Source: Candidatus Kapaibacterium sp. (GTDB lineage: Bacteria; Bacteroidota; Ignavibacteria; Kapaibacteriales; UBA2268). From it: DNA of 8,539 nucleotides. Positions 1 through 6,424 of the stretch are shown here, piece after piece (within the stretch, counting starts at the first letter, position 1; the number at the start of each line of letters is the position of its first letter). Where the stretch lies: contig JAQUZU010000073.1 in the NCBI GenBank assembly GCA_028691175.1, positions 1 to 8,539 of the forward strand. The letters run 5' to 3'. The notes beneath the pieces were generated by a model, which did not search any database, was not told where the DNA came from, and saw only the letters and a list, made by a program, of their open reading frames with translations. Made by a program: the position numbers and the translations under genes.

Positions 1-132
1 GGTGATCGTGACCGTAAGTTTGGTGATAAACGTGGCGGTGGTGATTATAAAAAATACGGAAAACGCGATGATTCGCGTGGTGGATATAAGCCGAGAAAAG
101 ATAATAACGAGAGAAGATTACCGGCTGAATAA
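1..132 (+). CDS. C-terminal tail of an Arg/Gly/Asp-rich basic protein (5' end outside window)
   Basis: Frame 1 is open from the first base to TAA at 130-132, giving the last 43 residues of a protein that starts upstream. The tail is low in complexity and very rich in Gly, Arg, Lys and Asp, with repeated GD/GG/RGG-like units such as GDKRGGGDYKKYGKR. It contains no folded domain. Tails of this kind are known at the C-terminus of DEAD-box RNA helicases and, in Bacteroidota, on some pseudouridine synthases and RNA-binding proteins, where they bind RNA nonspecifically. That assignment is inference, since the catalytic part is not visible. The next gene starts 38 bases downstream with no hairpin between, so cotranscription with the acyltransferase-like genes is possible. 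Confidence 0.75.
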   Translation, partial: GDRDRKFGDKRGGGDYKKYGKRDDSRGGYKPRKDNNERRLPAE

Positions 133-170
133 TTGTAGTAAATGATTATAATACAAAGGATTAGCTGTTT

Positions 171-1298
171 ATGAACTTGAAAATAGTAGAAGCCAATACA
201 AAAAAGCAAATTAAAGATTTTGTAAAGTTTCAGATTGAATTATACAAAGATAACGAGTTTTATGTTCCGCCGACGATTTCAGATGAAATAGAAACGTTTC
301 TTCCGGAGAAGAATCCGGCATTTGAAGAGGCTGATTTGCAACTATTTTTGGCGTATCGCGACGACAAAATTGTCGGGCGCATCGGTGCAATTTATAGTCG
401 TGCGGCGAATAAAAAGTATGGCTACAAAAATATGCGCTTTAGCTGGATTGATTTTGTCGAGGACTATGAGGTCTGCAAACTTCTGCTCGATACCGCCATT
501 GAGTGGGGACGCAAAAAGGGTGCTACTACGGTAACGGGACCGCACGGCTTCAATGATTTCGATATGCAGGGAATGCTGGTCGAGGGATACGACCGCCTTG
601 CTACGATTGCGTCGTTCTATAATTTCCCGTATTATCCTAAATTTGTCGAGCGCTATGGTTTCGAGAAGGATATTGATTTTGTAGAATATTGGTCAACTAC
701 GCCGAAGCCGGAGACAATTCCGGAGAAACTATTCCGCGTGAATGATTACATAATTAAAAAAAACAAGTTCAAGCTTATCGAATATGCGAATATAAAAGAT
801 TATATTGCGCGAGGACGCGAAATTTTCGGTTTGCTGGAGAGTACATTTGAGGAGAACTACGGTACTGTTCCGCTGACTCAAAAGCAAATGGACTATTACA
901 CAAACAAATACCTGATGTTTTTAAATCCGCGCCTGATAAAACTCGTCGAGAATGAGGCGGGCGAACTGATCGGCTTTTTAATCACGATGCCGAATCTTTC
1001 GAAAGCGATGCAGAAGGCGAAAGGCAATAAATATCCGTTTGGCGTGATTCACATGCTGAAAGCGCTGAAGACGTTTGATGTGCTGGACTTTTATTTCGCA
1101 GGTATTCGCAAGGATTATCGCGGCAAGGGCGTCGATGCAATTATGGCTACCGAAATCGTAAAAACGGCGATGGATATGGGATTTAAACACGCAGAATCAA
1201 ATCAGGAACTCGAAAACAATACGCTTGTACAGGCGATGTGGAAGTTTTATTCACCGGAAAATCATAAGCGACGTAGAATCTTCAAGAAATATATATAA
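171..1298 (+). CDS. GNAT-fold acyltransferase, YghO/bCerS-like family, copy 1
   Basis: A 375-residue soluble protein without signal peptide or membrane segments. The middle motif GPHGFNDFDMQGMLVEG (residues 123-139), followed by a YYP element (154-156) and RYGFEK (161-166), matches the pattern I know from the YghO/bCerS-like family, in which two GNAT-like halves sit in one chain. The C-terminal half carries a GNAT acyl-CoA-binding-type loop, DYRGKG (R317, G318, K319, G320), and a strongly conserved ESNQxLENN segment (342-350). The best studied relative, bCerS of Caulobacter, transfers an acyl chain during ceramide synthesis; whether this protein does so is inference, and many relatives are annotated only as N-acetyltransferases. 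The ATG at 171 is preceded by AAAGGA at 155-160. A second, 67% identical gene follows after 25 bases, so the pair is very probably one operon from a duplication. Confidence 0.85.
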   Translation: MNLKIVEANTKKQIKDFVKFQIELYKDNEFYVPPTISDEIETFLPEKNPAFEEADLQLFLAYRDDKIVGRIGAIYSRAANKKYGYKNMRFSWIDFVEDYEVCKLLLDTAIEWGRKKGATTVTGPHGFNDFDMQGMLVEGYDRLATIASFYNFPYYPKFVERYGFEKDIDFVEYWSTTPKPETIPEKLFRVNDYIIKKNKFKLIEYANIKDYIARGREIFGLLESTFEENYGTVPLTQKQMDYYTNKYLMFLNPRLIKLVENEAGELIGFLITMPNLSKAMQKAKGNKYPFGVIHMLKALKTFDVLDFYFAGIRKDYRGKGVDAIMATEIVKTAMDMGFKHAESNQELENNTLVQAMWKFYSPENHKRRRIFKKYI

Positions 1299-1323
1299 TG
1301 TTTTGCAGTTATAGGGAGTAATT

Positions 1324-2451
1324 ATGGATCTGAGAATTGTAAACGTTAAAACTAAAAGGCAGATACGCGACTTTGTAGAGTTTCAACTCGAACATTACAA
1401 GGGTAATCCGTACTATGTGCCGCCGATTATCGCGGACGAAATGGCGGTTTTTATGCCGGACAAAAATCCTGCATTCGAGACCGCTGAACTGCAACTTTTT
1501 CTGGCGTATCGCGGAGATAAAATTGTCGGGCGAATCGGTGCAATAGTCAGCCATGCCGCAAACGAGAAATATAACTATAAGAACATGCGTTTCAGCTGGA
1601 TTGAGTTCACCGAAGATTATGAGGTCTGCAAACTTCTGCTCGATACCGCTATCGAATGGGGGCGTCAGCGCGGAATGACCACGGTCTCGGGACCGCATGG
1701 CTTTAATGATTTCGATATGCAGGGAATGCTGGTCGAGGGATATGACAAAATGGCTACGATTGCGTCGTTTTATAATTATTCTTACTATCCGGAATACCTC
1801 GAGCGCTACGGATTCGAGAAGGAAATCGACTTTATCGAGTATCTCTCTACGCCGACCGGCGAGACGAATAAGCCCGAGCAACTCTTTAAAGTGAGCGATT
1901 ATGTACGACGGAAAAATAATATTCACTTCGTGGAATACTCGCGGACGAAGGATTACATCATGCGTGCTCCGGAAATCTTTTCGCTATTGGAGACTTCGTT
2001 TGACAAGAATTTCGGGACGGTTCCGCTGACGCCGAATCAAACCAAGTATTACACTAAGAAATATCTGCTATATCTCAGCCCGAAACTGATTAAACTCGCG
2101 GAGAACGAAAAGGGCGAACTTGTCGGATTTGTGATTACGATGCCGAATATGTCCGAAGCATTCCGCAAGGCGAATGGCCACATGTTCCCGACGGGGATTT
2201 TCCATGTTTTGAAAGCCATGCGCTCGACCGAGTGCCTAGATTTCTATTTCCTCGGGGTGCATCCGGATTATCGAAAAAAAGGCGTCGATGCGGTGATTGT
2301 GTCTGAATTGCTGAAAACGGTGATGGAGATGGGCTTCAAGAAAACCGAATCCAACCAGCTGCTCGAAAACAATACCATGGTGCAGGCGATGTGGAAATTC
2401 TATTCGCCGGTAAATCATAAGCGCCGTAGAATCTTTAAGAAGACTATATAG
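1324..2451 (+). CDS. GNAT-fold acyltransferase, YghO/bCerS-like family, copy 2
   Basis: The tandem paralogue of the preceding gene. It is also exactly 375 residues and aligns without a gap, with 252 identical positions by hand count. Identity is highest at residues 101-150, which include the GPHGFNDFDMQGMLVEG motif, and at the C-terminal tail (residues 341-375). It is lowest around 176-212 and 286-335, so the two copies probably differ in acyl or acceptor specificity rather than in fold. The acyl-CoA loop reads DYRKKG here (R317, K318, K319, G320) against DYRGKG in copy 1, a loss of one glycine in that motif. The start is set by an AGGGAG ribosome-binding sequence at 1313-1318, five bases before the ATG. 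The function is inferred as an acyltransferase, possibly in sphingolipid or N-acyl lipid synthesis. An intrinsic terminator follows at 2475-2503. Confidence 0.85.
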   Translation: MDLRIVNVKTKRQIRDFVEFQLEHYKGNPYYVPPIIADEMAVFMPDKNPAFETAELQLFLAYRGDKIVGRIGAIVSHAANEKYNYKNMRFSWIEFTEDYEVCKLLLDTAIEWGRQRGMTTVSGPHGFNDFDMQGMLVEGYDKMATIASFYNYSYYPEYLERYGFEKEIDFIEYLSTPTGETNKPEQLFKVSDYVRRKNNIHFVEYSRTKDYIMRAPEIFSLLETSFDKNFGTVPLTPNQTKYYTKKYLLYLSPKLIKLAENEKGELVGFVITMPNMSEAFRKANGHMFPTGIFHVLKAMRSTECLDFYFLGVHPDYRKKGVDAVIVSELLKTVMEMGFKKTESNQLLENNTMVQAMWKFYSPVNHKRRRIFKKTI

Positions 2452-2452
2452 A

Positions 2453-2471
2453 CCCACGTTTGTGGGCTTTT
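2453..2471 (+). terminator. Weak hairpin directly after the acyltransferase pair
   Basis: CCCAC (2453-2457) pairs with GTGGG (2462-2466) around a GTTT loop, followed by CTTTT. The stem has only five pairs, so it may be an auxiliary element in front of the stronger terminator just downstream. Confidence 0.4.
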
Positions 2472-2474
2472 CAT

Positions 2475-2503
2475 GAGGGGTGCTATGCGACCCCTCTTTT
2501 TTT
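2475..2503 (+). terminator. Rho-independent terminator of the tandem acyltransferase operon
   Basis: GAGGGGT (2475-2481) pairs perfectly with ACCCCTC (2490-2496) around an eight-base loop and is followed immediately by seven T (2497-2503). It lies 24 bases after the stop of the second acyltransferase-like gene and closes the + strand operon. Confidence 0.85.
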
Positions 2504-2541
2504 ATATAGAGAGGGAACGGCGTATCCCTTCAATCGAAACC

Positions 2542-2597
2542 CGCGGATGCGGATGAAAAACAGACGGCTGTCCGCGTCATTGCGGGCTTGACCCGCA
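2542..2597. repeat. Intergenic hairpin cluster with a TGCGGGCTTGACCCGCA unit
   Basis: CGCGGA (2542-2547) pairs with TCCGCG (2571-2576), and inside it CAG/CTG (2561-2563 and 2568-2570) can form a small helix. Immediately after, TGCGGG (2581-2586) pairs with CCCGCA (2592-2597) around CTTGA. The second unit, preceded by CGTCAT, resembles short palindromic intergenic repeats I recall from several bacterial groups. No ORF is supported in 2504-2647, and the elements have no T run, so they look like repeat sequences rather than terminators. Confidence 0.45.
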
Positions 2598-2647
2598 ATC
2601 TTCTGAGGTATTAAATAGAAAATGGGAGATGGATTTCTTCTGTAAAC

Positions 2648-2678
2648 AAAAAAAGAGACGCCACAATGTGGCGTCTCT
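2648..2678 (-). terminator. Rho-independent terminator of the GT2 gene, AGAGACG-type hairpin
   Basis: AGAGACGCCAC (2654-2664) and GTGGCGTCTCT (2668-2678) form a perfect 11-bp stem with a three-base loop. On the minus strand the stem is followed by a run of T (complement of A2648-2654), the arrangement of an intrinsic terminator. It lies 22 bases after the stop of the minus-strand glycosyltransferase. The AGAGACG arm is shared with the hairpins at 4913-4948 and 6425-6452. Confidence 0.85.
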
Positions 2679-2700
2679 GCATATAATTAAGAAACAAAAT

Positions 2701-4152
2701 TTATTTGCCATAGGCTTGTTTCAGCGAGAGGCAACCGACCGTACCGAAACCCATCAGGAAGAGGAGTTGGAACGGAATTGCGGCAATTTCGAGATAGTAA
2801 ATCGAAACACCAATGCCGAAAATGTAGTAGGCTGCCAAAGCGAGTTCGAGCCAGACTACCCAGCCGATTTTTTTGCTTGAGTATTTTTTTGCTTTCCAAC
2901 TGTCATTCTCGCCTTCGATTTTAAATTTCGGAGTACGAACAAATCCGGTTTTCTTATTGACCAATGCCTCGAGAACCGCCTTCGTGTTGCTGATTGATAA
3001 ACCCATGCTGCCCGCAAGAAATACAGGGAAGAGCAGGATTTTCTTTCTCCAGTTCAGGTCGATTGTCTTTTGTGCATACATCATAAAGAGGAAAGTCGAA
3101 ATTGTTGCAACGACAAATATAGCCATAATGTTATAGTATGTTTCTAATCCCGGATAGTGCTCTTTCAGCAAAATAATCGGGACATTCAGCGCGGCAACAA
3201 CCAAGATGAACGGATATACGATATTTCCGCCCAAGTGATAGATGCTCTCCATTTTGATTTTGAAAGGCAGTTTTGCTTTCATAACGCGTGGGAGAATCTT
3301 TTTGCCGGTTTCGATAGAGCCTTTTGTCCAGCGGAATTGCTGAGCCTTCAGCGAGTTAATGTCTGCAGGAAGTTCAGCCGGGGAGGTAACGTCGTTTAGA
3401 TAAACGAATTTCCAGCCCTTGAGTTGAGCGCGATAGCTCAAATCCATGTCCTCGGTGATTGTGTCTGCCTGCCAGTTGCCTGCATCGAAAATAGTGGCTT
3501 TGCGCCAGATGCCCGCAGTACCGTTGAAGTTGATGAAAAATCCCGCCTTGTTACGTACTTGCTGCTCCATGCAGAAGTGTCCGTCGAGGTTCAAAGCCTG
3601 AGTTCTCGTCAGGAACGAATAATTTTCGTTCAAATGCTGCCAGCGAGTCTGCACCATGCCGATTTTCGGGTCGTTGAAGTGCGGAATCGTAGAGAACAGG
3701 AAATTCTCGTTCGGGACAAAGTCCGCGTCGAAAATAGCCACAAATTCGCCTTTGCAGAAATTCAGTGCATTTTTTAAAGCACCGGCTTTATAACCATCGC
3801 GGTTGGTACGGTGAATGTATTGTATGTCAAAACCCTGTTCTTGGTATGTTTTTACCAGATTTTTAGCGATTTCCTGGGTTTCGTCCGTAGAATCGTCGAG
3901 TACCTGTATCTCAAGTTTATCCTTCGGATACTTGATTTTACACACAGATTCAATGAGTCGTTCAATAACATAAAGTTCATTGAATAGCGGAAGTTGGATT
4001 GTAACCATCGGCAAATCTGCCGGCATCTCGCAATCCTTTGTATGTACATCCTTGGTCTTAAAATAATAGTATAACATTACAAGACCATGGATACCGAATG
4101 CGAAAAGTACGCATAGGGAGAAAAAATAAAGTACCAGTATCAGTCCTTCCAT
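2701..4152 (-). CDS. Membrane processive-type glycosyltransferase, family GT2 (BcsA/CslA-like)
   Basis: A 483-residue inner-membrane enzyme that should transfer sugars from a nucleotide-sugar to a growing polysaccharide or a lipid acceptor. One N-terminal membrane helix (about 4-30) precedes a cytoplasmic GT-A domain. This domain shows the whole GT2 signature: DDSTD (D86, D87), the metal-binding DAD (D142, D144), TED with the presumed catalytic base D235 (233-235), and QxxRW (Q271, R274, W275). About four or five further helices follow (roughly 306-330, 341-362, 371-390, 430-476). Length and order fit the cellulose/glucomannan synthase-like group that lacks a PilZ domain. GT2/GT21 ceramide glucosyltransferases share much of this plan, so the acceptor is not settled. 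No BcsB, BcsZ or other polymer-export partner is visible nearby. The gene is monocistronic within the window, with a terminator at 2648-2678 and a probable -7 element at 4191-4198. Confidence 0.92.
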   Translation of the reverse strand: MEGLILVLYFFSLCVLFAFGIHGLVMLYYYFKTKDVHTKDCEMPADLPMVTIQLPLFNELYVIERLIESVCKIKYPKDKLEIQVLDDSTDETQEIAKNLVKTYQEQGFDIQYIHRTNRDGYKAGALKNALNFCKGEFVAIFDADFVPNENFLFSTIPHFNDPKIGMVQTRWQHLNENYSFLTRTQALNLDGHFCMEQQVRNKAGFFINFNGTAGIWRKATIFDAGNWQADTITEDMDLSYRAQLKGWKFVYLNDVTSPAELPADINSLKAQQFRWTKGSIETGKKILPRVMKAKLPFKIKMESIYHLGGNIVYPFILVVAALNVPIILLKEHYPGLETYYNIMAIFVVATISTFLFMMYAQKTIDLNWRKKILLFPVFLAGSMGLSISNTKAVLEALVNKKTGFVRTPKFKIEGENDSWKAKKYSSKKIGWVVWLELALAAYYIFGIGVSIYYLEIAAIPFQLLFLMGFGTVGCLSLKQAYGK

Positions 4153-4190
4153 CTTTTGACTGCACTCCGATTGTTGTTAATCAGTAATTT

Positions 4191-4198
4191 CAAATTTA
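4191..4198 (-). promoter_or_regulatory. Candidate -7 promoter element for the GT2 gene
   Basis: Read on the minus strand this is TAAATTTG, a match to the Bacteroidota -7 consensus TAnnTTTG, 38 bases upstream of the GT2 start. No good TTTG -33 element is seen at the expected distance, so support rests on the -7 motif and position only. The surrounding 241-base divergent spacer (4153-4394) is AT-rich and holds no supported gene. Confidence 0.4.
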
Positions 4199-4344
4199 TA
4201 AACAGACAGCAGACTACACCGCTATCAGATTGCGAATTTAAGGAAAAAACAATTTATAATTGCATAATATTTTATGTTTTTGCGAAATATTTCATAAAAT
4301 TAATACTAATAGTGAAATCAGATAGATATTTTGAAATTATTTCG

Positions 4345-4352
4345 TAATTTTG
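4345..4352 (+). promoter_or_regulatory. Candidate -7 promoter element for the asparaginase-domain gene
   Basis: TAATTTTG matches the Bacteroidota -7 consensus TAnnTTTG and lies 42 bases before the ATG at 4395. A TTTG at 4330-4333 is only 11 bases upstream, too near for a -33 element, so the call is tentative. Confidence 0.4.
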
Positions 4353-4394
4353 CAAACTTATTTTTGACATATTAACCAACATAAAGTGAATATA

Positions 4395-4883
4395 ATGGCT
4401 ATTAGAATTTTTGTTACAGGCGGTACTTTCGATAAAGAGTACAACGAACTGAACGGCGAATTGTTCTTTAAAGATACGCATCTGAACGAAATGCTCAAAC
4501 TCGGGCGTTGCCGCGCTGCAATTGATGCACGCACACTGATGATGATAGACAGCATTTATCTGAAGGACGACGACCGCGAACTTATCGCAAATAATTGCTG
4601 CACGTGCGAGGAAGACCGCATTATCGTTACGCACGGCACGGACACAATGGTCGATACCGCAAGAGTCATTGCCGCAAAGAATCCGGACAAAACCATCGTT
4701 TTGACCGGCGCGATGATCCCGTACAAATTCGGCTCGAGCGACGGGCTGTTTAATCTTGGTGCCGCAATCGCATTCGTGCAGACACTTCCGCACGGCGTTT
4801 ATATCGCAATGAACGGCAGAATCTTCAACTGGGATAATTGCCGCAAAAACAAGAAAATCGGCGAGTTCGAAGAAGTAAAATAA
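4395..4883 (+). CDS. Stand-alone asparaginase N-terminal-domain protein
   Basis: A 162-residue cytoplasmic protein with the N-terminal half of an L-asparaginase/glutaminase. It shows TGGTFDKEY near the N-terminus (containing the first catalytic Thr), THGTDTM in the middle (second Thr and adjacent Asp), and LTGAMIP followed by a SSDGLFNL stretch. Full bacterial asparaginases are about 330 residues with a second domain. This chain ends where that domain would begin, on a Lys/Glu-rich tail, and no continuation is seen downstream. The region that supplies the catalytic Lys in E. coli AnsB (K162, TFKS segment) has no clear counterpart, though a KNKK cluster lies near the end. One-domain proteins of this size are known as 'asparaginase domain-containing'; their activity is unclear. 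I chose ATG 4395 over an in-frame GTG at 4386, because it gives the usual start right before the first beta strand. A hairpin follows at 4913-4948. Confidence 0.85.
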   Translation: MAIRIFVTGGTFDKEYNELNGELFFKDTHLNEMLKLGRCRAAIDARTLMMIDSIYLKDDDRELIANNCCTCEEDRIIVTHGTDTMVDTARVIAAKNPDKTIVLTGAMIPYKFGSSDGLFNLGAAIAFVQTLPHGVYIAMNGRIFNWDNCRKNKKIGEFEEVK

Positions 4884-4912
4884 CACTTTGCGAACGGAAT
4901 ACCTTTCAATTT

Positions 4913-4948
4913 AAACATAGAGACGTGGTGAGCCGCGTCTCTATGTTT
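4913..4948 (+). terminator. AGAGACG-type hairpin after the asparaginase-domain gene, probable terminator
   Basis: AAACATAGAGACG (4913-4925) pairs perfectly with CGTCTCTATGTTT (4936-4948). The stem continues through one T-G wobble and two G-C pairs to a TGAG loop (4929-4932), about 16 pairs in all. The T tract is short (TTT as part of the stem), so termination is plausible but weaker than for the hairpin at 2648-2678. It lies 30 bases after the stop codon. The right arm also contains TATGTTTG (4942-4949), a chance or real -7-like match. Confidence 0.65.
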
Positions 4949-5024
4949 GCGTATACGAATATCTTTCTACAAATGAGAGAAAAAAATTGTGCCTCGCCCG
5001 AAAAGTATGCGCACGAACGTAATA

Positions 5025-5032
5025 TAAATTTG
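5025..5032 (+). promoter_or_regulatory. Candidate -7 promoter element for the Cys-rich/Nudix/cupin operon
   Basis: TAAATTTG matches TAnnTTTG and lies 57 bases before the ATG at 5090, in the AT-rich part of the spacer 4884-5089. No TTTG is found about 19-21 bases upstream, so only the -7 half is supported. Confidence 0.4.
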
Positions 5033-5089
5033 ATTGTAACGTTTATATACGGATAAAAATTTACAATATAGATAAAATGGAGACTTCTT

Positions 5090-5608
5090 ATGGCTGAAAT
5101 GATGACGACTGAGGAATTTTTGGGTACTTTAGAAGACGAAATCGCGAAATTACCGCAGGAAATACGTGCGAAATTATACCGTCCATGTGCTACAAAATGC
5201 GTGAAAGGCATGGCGTTACCGGAATTGCGCCGTCAATTCGAAGAGTGCGGGCAAAATATCGATGCACAATTTACTAAATACGGGCGCTCGCCGTTCTTTT
5301 TTGCGGACATAATCGAGCCGGGGCACGTCTATGAAATCGGCTATCCGCAGTGCGTATGCAATCATAAAGCAGAGGGAAGGGCGTTCTATGAGGCATTACA
5401 AAGCGGAAAAGATACTCGCACAGTGAAACCGCATAGACACGACGATTGCGAATACCTGAGGCTCCGCGAGGGCGAATGTGAATGTTCGCGCCAGAGCATA
5501 CTTTACGTAATGCACGATCTCTTGCCGGATAAAGAAATTGAAGTAGAGATGATGCACACATTTATCGGCGGTGCGAGCGAGTGCCGCTTTAAGGTAACCG
5601 TGAAATGA
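5090..5608 (+). CDS. Cys/His-rich protein of unknown function, first gene of a three-gene operon
   Basis: I do not recognise this 172-residue protein with certainty. It has nine cysteines (C33, C37, C53, C88, C90, C120, C130, C132, C165), including a CxxxC, a CxC followed by NH (88-92) and a second CxC (130-132), plus His at 92, 115 and 117. This pattern suggests a metal site or redox-active thiols. An acidic helix-rich N-terminus (about 6-55) leads to a more conserved-looking second half, ending in a strand-rich HTFIGGASECRFKV segment (156-169). That end recalls small-molecule-binding C-termini of V4R or thiazoline-carboxylate hydrolase-like proteins (weak impression). There is no signal peptide, so it is cytoplasmic. 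The ATG has a TGGAGA sequence at 5078-5083. Its stop overlaps the Nudix start by four bases (ATGA, 5605-5608), so the two are translationally coupled. Confidence 0.8.
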   Translation: MAEMMTTEEFLGTLEDEIAKLPQEIRAKLYRPCATKCVKGMALPELRRQFEECGQNIDAQFTKYGRSPFFFADIIEPGHVYEIGYPQCVCNHKAEGRAFYEALQSGKDTRTVKPHRHDDCEYLRLREGECECSRQSILYVMHDLLPDKEIEVEMMHTFIGGASECRFKVTVK

Positions 5609-6075
5609 TAGAAACCACTTTGTGCTATATCGAGGCGCACGGCAAATATTTGATGCTTCACCGTACGAAAAAGGAAAACGATCTCAATGCAGGCAAATGG
5701 ATCGGCGTGGGCGGAAAACTGGAGCCCGGCGAAACGCCCGACCAATGCCTTGTTCGCGAGGTTAGAGAGGAAACCGGGCTGGTGCTTGCAGATTATCGCT
5801 TGCGTGCGAAAATTGAATTTATATCCGACGTTTGGGAAGATGAACTAATGTATTTATATACTGCAACGCCGGAAACCACTGAATTTGCAGACTGCGAAGA
5901 AGGTGAACTTGCATGGGTCGAAAAGGCTGAAGTTATGCGGCTAAACCTCTGGGAGGGCGACCGGATATTTCTGCAGGAATTGCTCACGCGTGGCGAAGAG
6001 TTCGCTCTGCGCCTCGAATACAAAGGGGACAAACTAATCGCATCAGAATTAAAAACACAAAAAGGACAAATATGA
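5605..6075 (+). CDS. Nudix hydrolase, MutT/8-oxo-dGTP diphosphatase-like
   Basis: A 156-residue cytoplasmic hydrolase expected to cleave a nucleoside diphosphate linked to another group, with a divalent metal. The complete Nudix box spans residues 37-59: G37, E43, R51, E52, E55, E56 and G58 are all present, with the REVREETGL core at 51-59. The preceding NAGKWIGVGGKLEPGE (28-43) is typical of the MutT/MTH1-like branch annotated as 8-oxo-dGTP diphosphatase. A C-terminal extension (about 110-156) makes it longer than E. coli MutT (129 residues). The substrate cannot be fixed from motifs; house-cleaning of oxidised nucleotides is the likeliest role. It overlaps the upstream gene by ATGA (5605-5608) and the downstream cupin by ATGA (6072-6075), so all three proteins are made from one coupled message. 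Confidence 0.92.
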   Translation: MIETTLCYIEAHGKYLMLHRTKKENDLNAGKWIGVGGKLEPGETPDQCLVREVREETGLVLADYRLRAKIEFISDVWEDELMYLYTATPETTEFADCEEGELAWVEKAEVMRLNLWEGDRIFLQELLTRGEEFALRLEYKGDKLIASELKTQKGQI

Positions 6076-6395
6076 TAATTGATTTCGAAAAAATTGCCGA
6101 GCAGACGCTCGAAAATTTTAAGGGTGGCGAAAAGGCTGTTTGTGCGAAAATGTACGTAGATGACCTGCATCGCATTATGATGTTGAAATTAGAGCCCGGT
6201 GCGTCTATCGGAATGCATACGCACGACACGGGAAGCGAAATCGCATATATTCTGCACGGTACCGGAACGGCACTCTACGACGACGGGGAAGAACCGCTTT
6301 CGCCGGGGATTTGCCACTATTGCCCGAAGGGACACAGCCACAGTATCCGGAATACCGGCACGGAAGATTTGATTTTCTATGCGGTAGTTGACTAA
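6072..6395 (+). CDS. Small single-domain cupin protein
   Basis: A 107-residue protein consisting of one cupin beta-barrel. Both cupin motifs are intact. Motif 1 runs from G43 to G63 with metal ligands H49, H51 and E56; motif 2 runs from G79 to N94 with P85, G87, the fourth ligand H90 and N94. The four ligands imply a bound divalent metal (Fe, Mn, Zn or Ni). Such stand-alone cupins act as small dioxygenases, isomerases, sugar-binding or sensor proteins, and the family alone does not tell which. It is the last gene of the Cys-rich/Nudix/cupin operon, overlapping the Nudix gene by four bases. H84-like residues are absent, but two extra Cys (C81, C84) lie inside motif 2, which is uncommon and could tune the metal site. 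The palindrome at 6425-6452 follows 29 bases after the stop. Confidence 0.9.
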   Translation: MIIDFEKIAEQTLENFKGGEKAVCAKMYVDDLHRIMMLKLEPGASIGMHTHDTGSEIAYILHGTGTALYDDGEEPLSPGICHYCPKGHSHSIRNTGTEDLIFYAVVD

Positions 6396-6424
6396 TCCGC
6401 CCTCGTTCGTGGGGATAAACTTTC

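Noticed and set aside
1..132. Short Gly/Asp/Arg motifs considered as a tandem DNA repeat or CRISPR-like array
   Set aside because: The similarity is only at the level of amino-acid composition; the DNA units differ in length and sequence and fit a coding frame ending in TAA.
1309..1926. A 205-codon open frame on the minus strand
   Set aside because: It lies wholly opposite the second acyltransferase-like gene, shows no domain, and its open state follows from the codon use of the + strand gene; the similar minus frame opposite copy 1 confirms a shadow effect.
2629..2880. Plus-strand open frame of 83 codons across the GT2 terminator
   Set aside because: It runs through the terminator hairpin and antisense to the GT2 C-terminus, with no start context and no domain.
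4386..4394. In-frame GTG start three codons upstream of the asparaginase-domain ATG
   Set aside because: The ATG at 4395 begins exactly before the first beta strand, as usual in the family, and GTG adds only three unconserved residues.
4272..4886. A 204-codon open frame on the minus strand opposite the asparaginase-domain gene
   Set aside because: It is antisense to a gene with clear family motifs, is Cys/Asn/Ile-rich without a recognisable domain, and crosses the promoter region.
5077..5097. Six-codon mini-ORF (ATG at 5077) overlapping the start of the Cys-rich gene
   Set aside because: A coupled leader peptide is conceivable, but so short a frame with an ATG in an AT-rich leader is expected by chance and has no further support.
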